Shown in pieces: positions 36,193-43,944 of a stretch of DNA of 64,000 nt. The position numbers and the translations under genes were made by a program. The notes under the pieces are model-generated. The model worked only from the letters and a program-made list of their open reading frames with translations. It was not told the DNA's origin and made no database searches. The stretch is from Paenibacillus sp. JZ16. GTDB taxonomy: Bacteria > Bacillota > Bacilli > Paenibacillales > Paenibacillaceae. How positions within the stretch are numbered: the first letter of the stretch is position 1; each line of letters starts with the position of its first letter. The DNA lies in assembly GCF_015326965.1 (NCBI RefSeq), contig NZ_CP017659.1, positions 4,530,001 to 4,594,000 of the forward strand, given 5' to 3'.

Positions 36193-37299
36193 ATGCTGGA
36201 AGCCTATCTGTTTCCTATATCTTATGCATTTTTAACCTTTCCCATAGCGGCTTTGCTGTGCGCAGTTCCCTTTCTGATCGTGCAGTATCGCAAATATGGT
36301 TATTTTAATAAATTCCGGGGATTTCTGCTGTATCTATTTCTTCTCTACATGATGAACGCGGTGTATCTGGTGCTCCTTCCTTTGCCTGCCTCGCGGCATA
36401 ATGCCCCGATGAATGTGGCCTCGGTCATGCAGTGGATTCCGCTGAATTTTATACAGGATATATTGAAGGAGACCAAGGTGGTATGGGGCGTACCCTCGAC
36501 TTACCTGCATTTGTTGAAGGAAAGAGCCTTCTTGCAGGTCGTGTTTAACGTATTTCTCGTGGTTCCGTTCGGTATGTTCCTGCGTTATTACGCTCGGGCA
36601 TCCTGGGTTACGTGCCTGGTGGCCTCATTCGGACTCTCGCTGTTCTTCGAGGTGACCCAGGTGACCGGCATTTACGGCATCTATGATCACCCTTACCGGT
36701 TGTTTGATGTGGACGATCTGCTGTTGAATACCATGGGTGGGATGATGGGATTCTTGCTCGCGGATTGGATGAAAAATCACCTGCCACGCCTTGATCGACT
36801 GGACGAGACGGTGGATCTGTCGCAGAAACGGGTCAGTTATACGCGCCGGGCGATCGCTTTTGGCATTGATGCAGGGGTCGTGCTGCCGATCATCGGCGTG
36901 TTGACCGTACTGAACGTGAGGGGTGCGTATTTTATTGTCGTCATTTTATATCATATCGTGCTGCCTTATATGATGCAGGGACAGACGCTGGGGAAATGGG
37001 TCGTCCGGGTTCAGATCCGCGGAGCGGGCGAACATCTGAAGCTGAAGGAAGTGATTGTTCGCAACGGCCTGCTGTATGTGGTATGGGGCGGGTTCCATGC
37101 CCTGTTCATTACGGTTAATGTCACCGGCTCTCATGTCCTGCTTGCGATGTACGCGCTGGGGATATTGCTGCTGGACGGCGTTGTGTTCCTTCACATGCTG
37201 TTATGTCTCATCCATCGTGACCGGAAGCTGCTGCATGAAGCCAAGAGCGGAACGAGGCTGGGTATTGTAGAGAATAAACCATTAACCAAGACGGATTAA
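36193..37299 (+). CDS. VanZ-like and RDD domain membrane protein
   Basis: Membrane protein of 368 residues built from two domains. Residues 1-205 form a VanZ-like domain with five or so helices (conserved GMFLRYYA, FEVTQVTGI and DVDDLLLNTMGGMMGF). Residues 225-350 form an RDD domain (SYTRRAIAFGIDAGVVLPII, with the conserved Arg and Asp, then QTLGKWVVRVQI). VanZ proteins are linked to low-level teicoplanin resistance; RDD proteins to transport or lipid handling. The combined role here is unknown. GAGGGAG precedes ATG 36193 at about 11 nt. Confidence 0.88.
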   Translation: MLEAYLFPISYAFLTFPIAALLCAVPFLIVQYRKYGYFNKFRGFLLYLFLLYMMNAVYLVLLPLPASRHNAPMNVASVMQWIPLNFIQDILKETKVVWGVPSTYLHLLKERAFLQVVFNVFLVVPFGMFLRYYARASWVTCLVASFGLSLFFEVTQVTGIYGIYDHPYRLFDVDDLLLNTMGGMMGFLLADWMKNHLPRLDRLDETVDLSQKRVSYTRRAIAFGIDAGVVLPIIGVLTVLNVRGAYFIVVILYHIVLPYMMQGQTLGKWVVRVQIRGAGEHLKLKEVIVRNGLLYVVWGGFHALFITVNVTGSHVLLAMYALGILLLDGVVFLHMLLCLIHRDRKLLHEAKSGTRLGIVENKPLTKTD

Positions 37300-37325
37300 T
37301 TAAGGTTACCACAGGGTCTCTTATT

Positions 37326-37334
37326 TGTTATAAT
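37326..37334 (+). promoter_or_regulatory. extended -10 promoter
   Basis: TGT followed by a perfect TATAAT, 34 nt before the putative CTG start at 37368. It gives a short leader that includes the AAGGGGGAG ribosome binding site. Confidence 0.65.
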
Positions 37335-37367
37335 GTGGGAAACGGGTTCGCCAAGGGGGAGATATAA

Positions 37368-38021
37368 CTGAAAGGTAAAATCCTCTCCATTTCCGCAATC
37401 ATCATGGGGTTGCTGTTTATTTCCAATCAGCATCTGGGCTATTCGTTCGGGGATGATCTGTTTCGCTGGGCAGGGATCTCGCCATGGACTAAGCAAGGCA
37501 ACTTAGGTCTTCATCTGCCCGTTATTGCAGGTCTTATCTTATTGGCGATCGGCGTTCTGTGGGTAACGAGCATTTATCGCCCGCATTATCCGAAGATCAT
37601 GAGCCGGGTGATGATTGGCTGTGTTGCATGGATCGTTATTTTCCCATTCATATCAGAGTTTGTGATGTATGTTGTGAATTATAATTCGAGCGGAATATCC
37701 AGCGTCGCCTATACCAAAAAAGACAGCAAATGCGATTATCGTACAGAGAACGAGGCTATTCTGGCACGCTGCCAGATTCAAATTTACAGTTATGGTACCG
37801 AGCAGCAGGTTACGGTACGCCCGCTAAGCCTTGATATTGGAGGGAAGATGGTTGATTTCGAGCCTAAGGTGGTTACGGTTCGGCCACGAGGGGTGGTGCA
37901 GGTCGAAGAAACCTTTGAGGGTTCGACAGAGCAAATCGATGCTTCATACGGTGTTTCGGGCGGAATAAACGAGCCAGGCATCGAGTTGATCGTCGATGGC
38001 AGGAGCAAGCAGGTGAAGTAG
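37368..38021 (+). CDS. membrane protein of unknown function, probable CTG start
   Basis: Protein of about 217 residues with three membrane helices in the first 100 (KGKILSISAIIMGLLFISNQ, LHLPVIAGLILLAIGVLWV, VMIGCVAWIVIFPFISEFVM) and an outside beta-rich domain with two Cys (CDYRTENEAILARC). The start is unusual: the frame is closed by TAA at 37365, the next codon is CTG, and AAGGGGGAG (37353-37361) lies exactly 6 nt before it. The first ATG (37404) has no ribosome binding site and would cut the first helix. I do not recognise the family. It follows the VanZ-RDD gene but has its own promoter. Confidence 0.75.
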   Translation: MKGKILSISAIIMGLLFISNQHLGYSFGDDLFRWAGISPWTKQGNLGLHLPVIAGLILLAIGVLWVTSIYRPHYPKIMSRVMIGCVAWIVIFPFISEFVMYVVNYNSSGISSVAYTKKDSKCDYRTENEAILARCQIQIYSYGTEQQVTVRPLSLDIGGKMVDFEPKVVTVRPRGVVQVEETFEGSTEQIDASYGVSGGINEPGIELIVDGRSKQVK

Positions 38022-38034
38022 CCTCCCGTTACGT

Positions 38035-38235
38035 ATGAAGGTACATGACTCTGAAATCCGAGGTGGACCATGGCAAACTTCCATCGCATGGAGTGCTAAT
38101 GAAAATAACGCTGATCACGCTGTTCCGTGGGAGAATATTAAGGATTGGATTGCGGCGGGGTTCATCCTGCTGATCATTGTGTGCGTGGCGGCCGTTGTTC
38201 GCAAGAAGCGGGCGAGTGGCTCATATAGGCGCTAG
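38035..38235 (+). CDS. doubtful small membrane ORF
   Basis: An open frame of 66 codons whose second half reads like a single membrane helix with a basic end (WIAAGFILLIIVCVAAVVRKKR). ATG 38035 has no ribosome binding site. Better sites exist in other frames nearby (GAGGTGG before ATG 38069, GGAGTGC before ATG 38100) but those frames close after 9 and 24 codons. It may be a decayed or frameshifted small membrane gene. Confidence 0.3.
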   Translation: MKVHDSEIRGGPWQTSIAWSANENNADHAVPWENIKDWIAAGFILLIIVCVAAVVRKKRASGSYRR

Positions 38236-38280
38236 ATGGCTTCGGGAGTTGGGCACTTATTCACGATGTGTTTATAACAG

Positions 38281-38318
38281 AGCCGGTATTCTTTGAGCAT
38301 GCTCATAGGACACCGGCT
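38281..38318 (+). terminator. hairpin, possible terminator
   Basis: AGCCGGT pairs with ACCGGCT, with an inner GAGCATGCTC palindrome. The sequence after it is only moderately T-rich, so it may be a weak terminator. Confidence 0.4.
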
Positions 38319-38423
38319 TATTACATTCATGTATTTGTACGAATTACAGGCTGACTCATGGAGGATTTATATTTGCTACAATAGAATACAGAACTAGAAA
38401 CCGATACGATAAGGAGACAGCTC

Positions 38424-38885
38424 ATGAAACCGATACGAAACTCGGCCAAGGCCGTCATTATGCGGAATCATCAAATTCTTCTAACGAAAAACGTAGATCA
38501 TTTGGGGGATTTCTATCTGTTCCCTGGCGGCGGACAAGAGAAAGGGGAAACCTTGGTACAGGCGGTGATCAGAGAGTGCCAGGAGGAAATCGGGCGTAAG
38601 GTGGAAGTTCGCGATCTGCTGCACGTCCGTGAATACATAGGGTCCAACCACGAGTTTGCGGAATGGGATTCCGATGTGCACCAAGTGGAGTTTTATTTTG
38701 AGTGCAACTTGGCGGATGCAGGGGATACCTTTCTTGGCCATAACCCGGATGAATACCAGGTGGGTGTGGAATGGATCGATCTGCCCGCATTGGATGACAT
38801 TAGAGTATACCCTCGCTCCTTGGTTAAGCCGCTTCAGGATAAGGCTGCGCGCCCCGTGGTTTGCTATGTTGGCGATACGAACTGA
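38424..38885 (+). CDS. NUDIX hydrolase
   Basis: Protein of 153 residues with a complete Nudix box: GGGQEKGETLVQAVIRECQE followed by EIG, matching GX5EX7REUXEEXGU. Substrate cannot be told; such enzymes cleave nucleoside diphosphates linked to another moiety. AAGGAGACAG precedes ATG 38424. It is not the YvcI Nudix protein that neighbours rapZ in Bacillus, since the sequence outside the box differs. Confidence 0.92.
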   Translation: MKPIRNSAKAVIMRNHQILLTKNVDHLGDFYLFPGGGQEKGETLVQAVIRECQEEIGRKVEVRDLLHVREYIGSNHEFAEWDSDVHQVEFYFECNLADAGDTFLGHNPDEYQVGVEWIDLPALDDIRVYPRSLVKPLQDKAARPVVCYVGDTN

Positions 38886-38951
38886 TTTTATCTATAGAAA
38901 GTGTTCAAGTTTGTGATCCAAATTCAAATGAGAGGATGGAGGATGCCGCGT

Positions 38952-39155
38952 ATGGATCAATGGGAATACAAAACGCTGAAATACAAAACCGGAGGATTTC
39001 TCGGAGGCAAGGTGAACGAGGAGGAATTCGAGGATTTATTGAACAGCTACGGAATTGACGGCTGGGAATTGATCTCGTGCTTTGATACGAGCGTGCATCA
39101 AGGCCAGTCCAGAGACATCATTGCCGTGATGAAGCGAAGGGCATATCTGGGGTAG
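38952..39155 (+). CDS. DUF4177-like small protein
   Basis: Protein of 67 residues that starts MDQWEYKTLKYK and contains LNSYGIDGWELISCFD, the usual pattern of DUF4177 proteins, and ends with a short strand and basic residues. Function unknown. ATG 38952 follows GGAGG by 9 nt; longer frames from 38901 or 38943 ignore that site. Confidence 0.75.
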   Translation: MDQWEYKTLKYKTGGFLGGKVNEEEFEDLLNSYGIDGWELISCFDTSVHQGQSRDIIAVMKRRAYLG

Positions 39156-39181
39156 AGAATGAATAGAGGGGAGACGATCTG

Positions 39182-39931
39182 ATGATCATTCGCGAGACAG
39201 AGGATGCTTTTGTGATGACTACCCAGGACGACCATGGCCGATTCTCGGGCGATGTTGCCCGGGGCTTCCGGCGAGAGCTGTTTATGGATGAGTCTGTATT
39301 GGAAGAAGTACTGCTGGCTATTACCGAGCATGATCGCGCTTGGCTTAGGATGGATGACACGCCGATTTGGAATGACGAGAGCCGGACTCCGTATACTTTT
39401 ATCGATTATCCGGTCCAGCCGAAAATGCTAATGTATACCAAGGGTGTTGATGAGATCGAAGCGATGAGTCCTTATGCAGGGTATCTCTGCAGCCTTCATT
39501 TTGCGTCGTTTATGAAAAATGCGGCGGAAGCCCCGCTGGTAGAATTCTACCGTTCGGAGACGGAACGGCAAAAAAGACTGCGTGAACAGTTTTCATTTCC
39601 CGATGAAGATGTGGTTAACAGGCAGTTTGGCCTGCTGCAGCTGTGCGATGATATCTCGCTCTATGTAAACATGAATGCACCCGGTGTTCCCAAGGATCAG
39701 GAGCATCCTTGGTTCAAAGAGGGCTTCGATATGTCAATCGATGGGGAAAAGGTCATGGCGTCCTGGGCAAGCGAGCATGAGATTCAATTGCGTCCATTTC
39801 TGTTCGAACAGGCATGGTCGGCTTCAGTGAAGTGGAAATATGTGCTGAAGGCGAAGATTGATCAGCAGGGAGTGGCCAAGGCATTTGATAGAGCAGTGTG
39901 GACGGAGCAGACGGTTACTTTTGTACCGTAA
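39182..39931 (+). CDS. DUF3891 family protein
   Basis: Soluble protein of 249 residues with the DUF3891 pattern: HGRFSGDVARGF near residue 18, then EHDRAWLRMDDTPIW, SPYAGYLCSLHFASF and LLQLCDDISLYVNMNAPG. Repeated His and Asp residues in helices hint at a metal site, but no activity is known to me. It starts 27 nt after the DUF4177 gene and may be co-transcribed with it. Confidence 0.82.
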   Translation: MIIRETEDAFVMTTQDDHGRFSGDVARGFRRELFMDESVLEEVLLAITEHDRAWLRMDDTPIWNDESRTPYTFIDYPVQPKMLMYTKGVDEIEAMSPYAGYLCSLHFASFMKNAAEAPLVEFYRSETERQKRLREQFSFPDEDVVNRQFGLLQLCDDISLYVNMNAPGVPKDQEHPWFKEGFDMSIDGEKVMASWASEHEIQLRPFLFEQAWSASVKWKYVLKAKIDQQGVAKAFDRAVWTEQTVTFVP

Positions 39932-40034
39932 GTTTATATAAACGGTCATCCTTCATCGGCAAAAATATGATATGATCACCACAGTGGGTTATAGACTGGA
40001 CGATTTGATTCTGTAGGAATGTAGAGGATGAATA

Positions 40035-40211
40035 ATGAAGAAAAAGGAATTTTTGATCGTTGCGCTGCTTAATTTTTTGGCTGCGATAGCGTTCTTGGTG
40101 GTTGTTTTCATTACGGATCGAAGCTCTTGGCAGTGGGGATTTGGAGTCGTTTCACTGTTGTTTGCGATTGGTGGAGTAGGAAACTTGGTTTTGCATGCCA
40201 AGAACAAGTAA
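40035..40211 (+). CDS. small two-helix membrane protein, 58 residues
   Basis: ATG 40035 follows AGAGGATGA at good spacing. The product begins MKKKEFLIVALLNFLAAIAF, has a second helix (WGFGVVSLLFAIGGVGNLVL) and ends HAKNK. This positive-inside pattern is typical of real small membrane proteins. It lies 55 nt before popT and is probably co-transcribed. Family not recognised. Confidence 0.7.
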   Translation: MKKKEFLIVALLNFLAAIAFLVVVFITDRSSWQWGFGVVSLLFAIGGVGNLVLHAKNK

Positions 40212-40265
40212 AATCTCCTTCGCAGGGCTATCACGATAAGATTCACTTTGTAAGGCAGGAGGATT

Positions 40266-41084
40266 ATGATTTTGATAGAATGGAAGAACCTTTATCGGGG
40301 TGTGCTGATGGGAGTCAGTGACCTGATACCAGGTATAAGCGGCGGCACCATTGCTGTCGTGCTCGGTATCTATGATCGTTTGTTGGCGGCTATCAGCGGA
40401 TTTTTCAGCAGGGAATGGAAGAAGCAGCTGGGCTTTTTGATTCCGCTTGGCGTTGGAATTGGAGCAGCTCTATTGCTGCTGAGTCGCTTGATTGAATACC
40501 TGCTGGCAAGCTATTATGAGCCCACCCAGTTTTTCTTTACCGGATTGATTTTAGGGGTGTTGCCTCTTATTCTACGTAAAGCGGAGGCAAGAACCAAATT
40601 CAAAGCCGTGCATGTGGTCGTGTTGATTGTAGCAGCCGGTTTATTGGCTTCGACGGCCTTTCTCAGAACGGATGCCACATCCGATCCGATAACGGTCCTG
40701 ACCTGGTCCAACGGGATCGGACTGTTCTTATCCGGCTGGTTAGCCAGCATGGCGATGCTGCTGCCTGGCATTAGCGGGTCATTTGTACTTCTCCTTCTAG
40801 GCGTATATTCTACTGCCATTTCAGCTCTTTCCTCATTAAATATAGGAATTATAGCTGTCATTGGTGCGGGAGTGGTGGTTGGCTTTGTAGTTAGCAGCCG
40901 GTTGATTCGGTACTTGCTTGACCGTTTCCCATATATGACGTATGCCGTGATTATTGGATTGATATTAGGATCTATTGTTATCGTGTTTCCGGGTATTCCA
41001 TCCGGAACGGGGATGATGGCTACCAGTGTAGGAACCTTGCTGCTGGGGCTTATCGTAGCGGTATTCATGGGCAGAAAAGAATAA
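40266..41084 (+). CDS. popT: DUF368 polyprenyl-phosphate transporter (PopT-like)
   Basis: Membrane protein of 272 residues with about nine helices. The repeated family motif is clear: GVLMGVSDLIPGISGGTIAVVLG near residue 15 and SMAMLLPGISGSFVLLLLG near residue 160, an internal duplication. DUF368 proteins were recently shown to return undecaprenyl phosphate to the inner leaflet for cell-wall synthesis. AGGAGG lies only 3 nt before ATG 40266; TTG 40272, 9 nt away, could be the true start. A terminator follows. Confidence 0.9.
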   Translation: MILIEWKNLYRGVLMGVSDLIPGISGGTIAVVLGIYDRLLAAISGFFSREWKKQLGFLIPLGVGIGAALLLLSRLIEYLLASYYEPTQFFFTGLILGVLPLILRKAEARTKFKAVHVVVLIVAAGLLASTAFLRTDATSDPITVLTWSNGIGLFLSGWLASMAMLLPGISGSFVLLLLGVYSTAISALSSLNIGIIAVIGAGVVVGFVVSSRLIRYLLDRFPYMTYAVIIGLILGSIVIVFPGIPSGTGMMATSVGTLLLGLIVAVFMGRKE

Positions 41085-41096
41085 GCTTGAAAATGT

Positions 41097-41126
41097 AAAA
41101 CAGGGAGCCGCGTGCTTCCTGTTTTT
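41097..41126 (+). terminator. Rho-independent terminator after popT
   Basis: AACAGGGAGC pairs with GCTTCCTGTT, followed by T residues. Confidence 0.85.
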
Positions 41127-41194
41127 AGGTTGACACGGAGCAACTTTACTATGGCGGAGCGAAGGGTTGAGGTGGAATATGAATCATTTATGCC

Positions 41195-41230
41195 TTTACT
41201 TGTCATCACATTTATGTGATAATATTCACA
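41195..41230 (+). promoter_or_regulatory. promoter with FNR/CRP-type box and overlapping palindrome
   Basis: TGTGA-N6-TCACA (41215-41230) is the FNR/CRP-family consensus. It overlaps a second perfect inverted repeat, ATCACAT-TT-ATGTGAT (41205-41220). A promoter-like pair TTTACT (41195-41200), 17 nt, GATAAT (41218-41223) is covered by both, so the site could repress it; alternatively the box activates a -10 near 41245-41250. Confidence 0.65.
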
Positions 41231-41286
41231 AATGGTAGCGATGTTTAGATGTCGATGTTGTCTTTCCAAGTAAAGGAGCGTTATTC

Positions 41287-41481
41287 ATGAGGAATAATGG
41301 GAATTGTGTCAGCTGCGGCGGCGAGGTATACCCTGCCTCTAACAGATGCGCTCAATGCGGAATGCTGCAGACGCCCGGTCCAACCAAGCACAGATTCATG
41401 CTGCAGGTCGCTTCGATGATTGGTGCCGGGTTGCTTATTTTTGCAGTCCCGGTGATCCTGCTCATGATGTGGAGATATTAG
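41287..41481 (+). CDS. small zinc-ribbon membrane protein
   Basis: Protein of 64 residues. The N-terminal half has two CxxC pairs (CVSCGG and CAQCGM), a zinc ribbon; the C-terminal half is one membrane helix (VASMIGAGLLIFAVPVILLM). AAAGGAG lies 8-9 nt before ATG 41287. Function unknown; the upstream FNR-type box suggests oxygen or redox control. Confidence 0.78.
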   Translation: MRNNGNCVSCGGEVYPASNRCAQCGMLQTPGPTKHRFMLQVASMIGAGLLIFAVPVILLMMWRY

Positions 41482-41507
41482 AATCGAAGCGAATCAACAT
41501 TGGTATA

Positions 41508-41559
41508 AATCCCCCACTGGAAGACTGATTGAAGCGTTCATCAAGTGATGAGGGGGATT
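41508..41559 (+). terminator. possible terminator hairpin
   Basis: AATCCCCC pairs with GGGGGATT across about 36 nt, in which CACT and AGTG can also pair; a T-rich stretch follows. Confidence 0.5.
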
Positions 41560-41643
41560 ATTTCATTATATTGATCTTGTACCGAGACTCTCATTCAGGA
41601 TGCATGGTAAAATACCCCTAACTAGAAAAGGATGGGGTTCGCT

Positions 41644-42657
41644 ATGATACATATAATAGAAGAATTTGCTGCCAGCATTCGTTTTTCGGGTGCTGTGCTC
41701 GTAACCGACGAAAATGACAACATCGTATGGAACGGTGCCTTCGGTTATTCAAACCGGGCCGATCAGATCCCGAATCAAGCAGACACCCGGTTTGGCATTG
41801 CCTCAGGCTGTAAGCTGTTCACCGCGATTGCGGTTTGTCAGCTTATCGAACAGGGCAAGCTGTCGCTGGACAGCAAGCTAAGCGATTGTCTGGATATTCC
41901 GCTGCCTAATTTTAGCCCGGAGATTACCGTTTCTCATTTGTTGAGTCACAGCTCGGGTATCCCGGATTACTTTGATGAAGAGGTTATGGACGACTTCGAG
42001 GATCTGTGGAAGACAATTCCCATGTATACACTCCGTAACGGAAGGGATTTCCTTCCTCTGTTCCAGGATGAGCGTATGAAATTTCAGCCCGGTGAAAGAT
42101 TCCATTACAACAACGCAGGATTTGTGGTGCTTGGCCTGATCGTTGAACAGCAGACTGGAATGCCGTTTCGCGACTATGTCCAGCAGTTTGTATTGGAGCC
42201 GTGCGGCATGCAGCATTCGGGATATTTTCCGCTGGATCGTCTGCCCGCGAATACGGCTTACGGGTATATTGATGAGGAAGACGGCACGTGGAGAACGAAC
42301 CAGTATGCCATTCCGATTCAAGGTTATGCCGATGGCGGGGCCTATGTGACGGCACCGGATATGATCAAGTTATGGAGATCGCTGATGAACAACACGATGC
42401 TCACCGCATCCATGACCGAGAAGCTGCTGGCTTCACATATACAAGTCCCGGGCAGTGATCTGCATTATGGGCTTGGCGTGTGGATTACCAAGAAAAATGA
42501 GAATGTGTTTAAATACCACGTCATGGGCTATGATCCGGGGGTGAATTTTCGGTCTGCTTATTATCCGGCCACCGGTCATACCCTTGTAGTGGCTTCCAAT
42601 GCCGCTGATGGTGCTTTTGAAATGATGCAGTTCATCGAAGAAGAATGGTTGAAGTGA
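41644..42657 (+). CDS. Serine beta-lactamase-like hydrolase (class C/PBP4* type)
   Basis: Protein of about 337 residues of the beta-lactamase superfamily. The catalytic SxxK lies in IASGCKLFTAIAV and the Tyr-x-Asn motif in FHYNNAGFVVLGLIVEQQTG. There is no signal peptide, so it is probably cytoplasmic and an esterase, peptidase or unknown hydrolase rather than a drug-resistance enzyme. ATG 41644 is placed well after AAAGGATGG; ATG 41632 overlaps that site. Confidence 0.88.
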   Translation: MIHIIEEFAASIRFSGAVLVTDENDNIVWNGAFGYSNRADQIPNQADTRFGIASGCKLFTAIAVCQLIEQGKLSLDSKLSDCLDIPLPNFSPEITVSHLLSHSSGIPDYFDEEVMDDFEDLWKTIPMYTLRNGRDFLPLFQDERMKFQPGERFHYNNAGFVVLGLIVEQQTGMPFRDYVQQFVLEPCGMQHSGYFPLDRLPANTAYGYIDEEDGTWRTNQYAIPIQGYADGGAYVTAPDMIKLWRSLMNNTMLTASMTEKLLASHIQVPGSDLHYGLGVWITKKNENVFKYHVMGYDPGVNFRSAYYPATGHTLVVASNAADGAFEMMQFIEEEWLK

Positions 42658-42671
42658 TCTGATCAATATGA

Positions 42672-42706
42672 AACAGCCCCGGGCCTTGAATAGGTCAGGG
42701 GCTGTT
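42672..42706. terminator. terminator between convergent genes
   Basis: AACAGCCCC pairs with GGGGCTGTT around a 17-nt loop; T-rich sequence follows on the plus strand. Confidence 0.65.
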
Positions 42707-42742
42707 GCTTTGTCGATTCCAAGATCAAGCGGGTGCTGAGAC

Positions 42743-43195
42743 TTACGATTCAGCTTTGAAGTACCGATTCGCCGCGGGTCGGAACATAAACATCAAGGCT
42801 GCAACAACGGCGATTATATGAAGGATACGGCTGGAGGCAAACAGGATGGAAATATTGTCTGCATTAGCAAATGCGTCCCAAAGGGAACCGCCATTTATGA
42901 GCCATTTGATGGGGTCAATGATAAGGGAGAGAATGCCAAACCCGCCTAAAAACAAAGCGAGTGTGATACGCGCCCAATTCTTACCACGAAGCATTCTGAC
43001 CATGATGTAGACAAGGACTGCGAACATCATGGTTCGTGCTGCGACTTGAGTGAGAATACCGACAATTCCAGCACCCGTTTGGCTGGATATCGAATCGATG
43101 ACAGCCAGAGTCATCTCGAATACTCCTGCACCGATGGCAATGATCCATAACAGAAAGGACTGGAACACCTCAGAGGGGATAGCATCCTTTTTCAA
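42743..43195 (-). CDS. four-helix membrane protein of unknown function
   Basis: Protein of 150 residues with four hydrophobic segments (FLLWIIAIGAGVFEMTLAVI; MMFAVLVYIMVRML; ITLALFLGGFGILSLIID; ILHIIAVVAALMFMF). TTG 43195 has AAAGGA about 10 nt upstream. It follows the YtrA/B-like operon by 59 nt on the same strand and may be its last gene. Family not recognised. Confidence 0.7.
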   Translation of the reverse strand: MKKDAIPSEVFQSFLLWIIAIGAGVFEMTLAVIDSISSQTGAGIVGILTQVAARTMMFAVLVYIMVRMLRGKNWARITLALFLGGFGILSLIIDPIKWLINGGSLWDAFANADNISILFASSRILHIIAVVAALMFMFRPAANRYFKAES

Positions 43196-43254
43196 GATTC
43201 ATCATTCCTTTCGTGCTAGAGTGATACAATAACACGTTGTTAGGAGAAACAAGT

Positions 43255-43944
43255 TTAAACGATGGTGCGTCTGGCCGTGAACCACCAGCCTCCTGCAAGC
43301 AGAACGAGGGAGATAATCAGCGTGAGCCCAAGCCCTTGTAGCAGCGAATCGTTGAAGAGAAGGGCCAGCAAGCCGTCAGCCAGCGTATGCCGGAGTGAAG
43401 GAATGGAGGTAAAGATCGGGATTGCCGCAATAAATACCACCCAGATCACCCAGCCCATGATGTGACGCAGACCGGAAAACAACAGATTCAGTAGTGAAAT
43501 AAGAAGCAGGTACGCGCCGAATTGATAGAAGAACATGCCAACGATTCCAAATTGAGTCCACCCAAAGATTTCAAGGATGTTGAAGGTATTCTCGTATTGT
43601 CGTATAAAGCTGATCTCCACCTGTAACCAGACGATATTGAGGACAGCAAAAATGGCGGACCATATGGAGTAAACCAGAAGCATGCCAACATAATATTCTT
43701 TTCGTGTAGCTCCTAAATTCATTACCCGCCGGAACAAGCCTGCCGGGAGCACGCTGCCTACAAATATAAGGAACACGATGAGGAGATTGGCCGCAGACAC
43801 CTGCGTATTCTCCGTACTGTCTCCAAGAGACAGGCTTACGATTACATTTGTAATCATACTTATCGCAACAGTGCCCAGCATCACCAGGAGATAAGGTCGA
43901 AGCTGAAGAAATGAAGCCCTCATGAGCGCAGTGGTTTTATTCAA
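43255..43944 (-). CDS. ABC transporter membrane protein (partner of the YtrB-like ATPase)
   Basis: Integral membrane protein of 229 residues with six helices, reminiscent of ABC-2 type permeases. The loop GLFRRVMNLGATRKEYYVGML after the second helix is typical. It overlaps the ATPase gene by 8 nt, so the two are translationally coupled. Substrate unknown; related Bacillus systems respond to cell-wall antibiotics. Confidence 0.85.
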   Translation of the reverse strand: MNKTTALMRASFLQLRPYLLVMLGTVAISMITNVIVSLSLGDSTENTQVSAANLLIVFLIFVGSVLPAGLFRRVMNLGATRKEYYVGMLLVYSIWSAIFAVLNIVWLQVEISFIRQYENTFNILEIFGWTQFGIVGMFFYQFGAYLLLISLLNLLFSGLRHIMGWVIWVVFIAAIPIFTSIPSLRHTLADGLLALLFNDSLLQGLGLTLIISLVLLAGGWWFTARRTIV

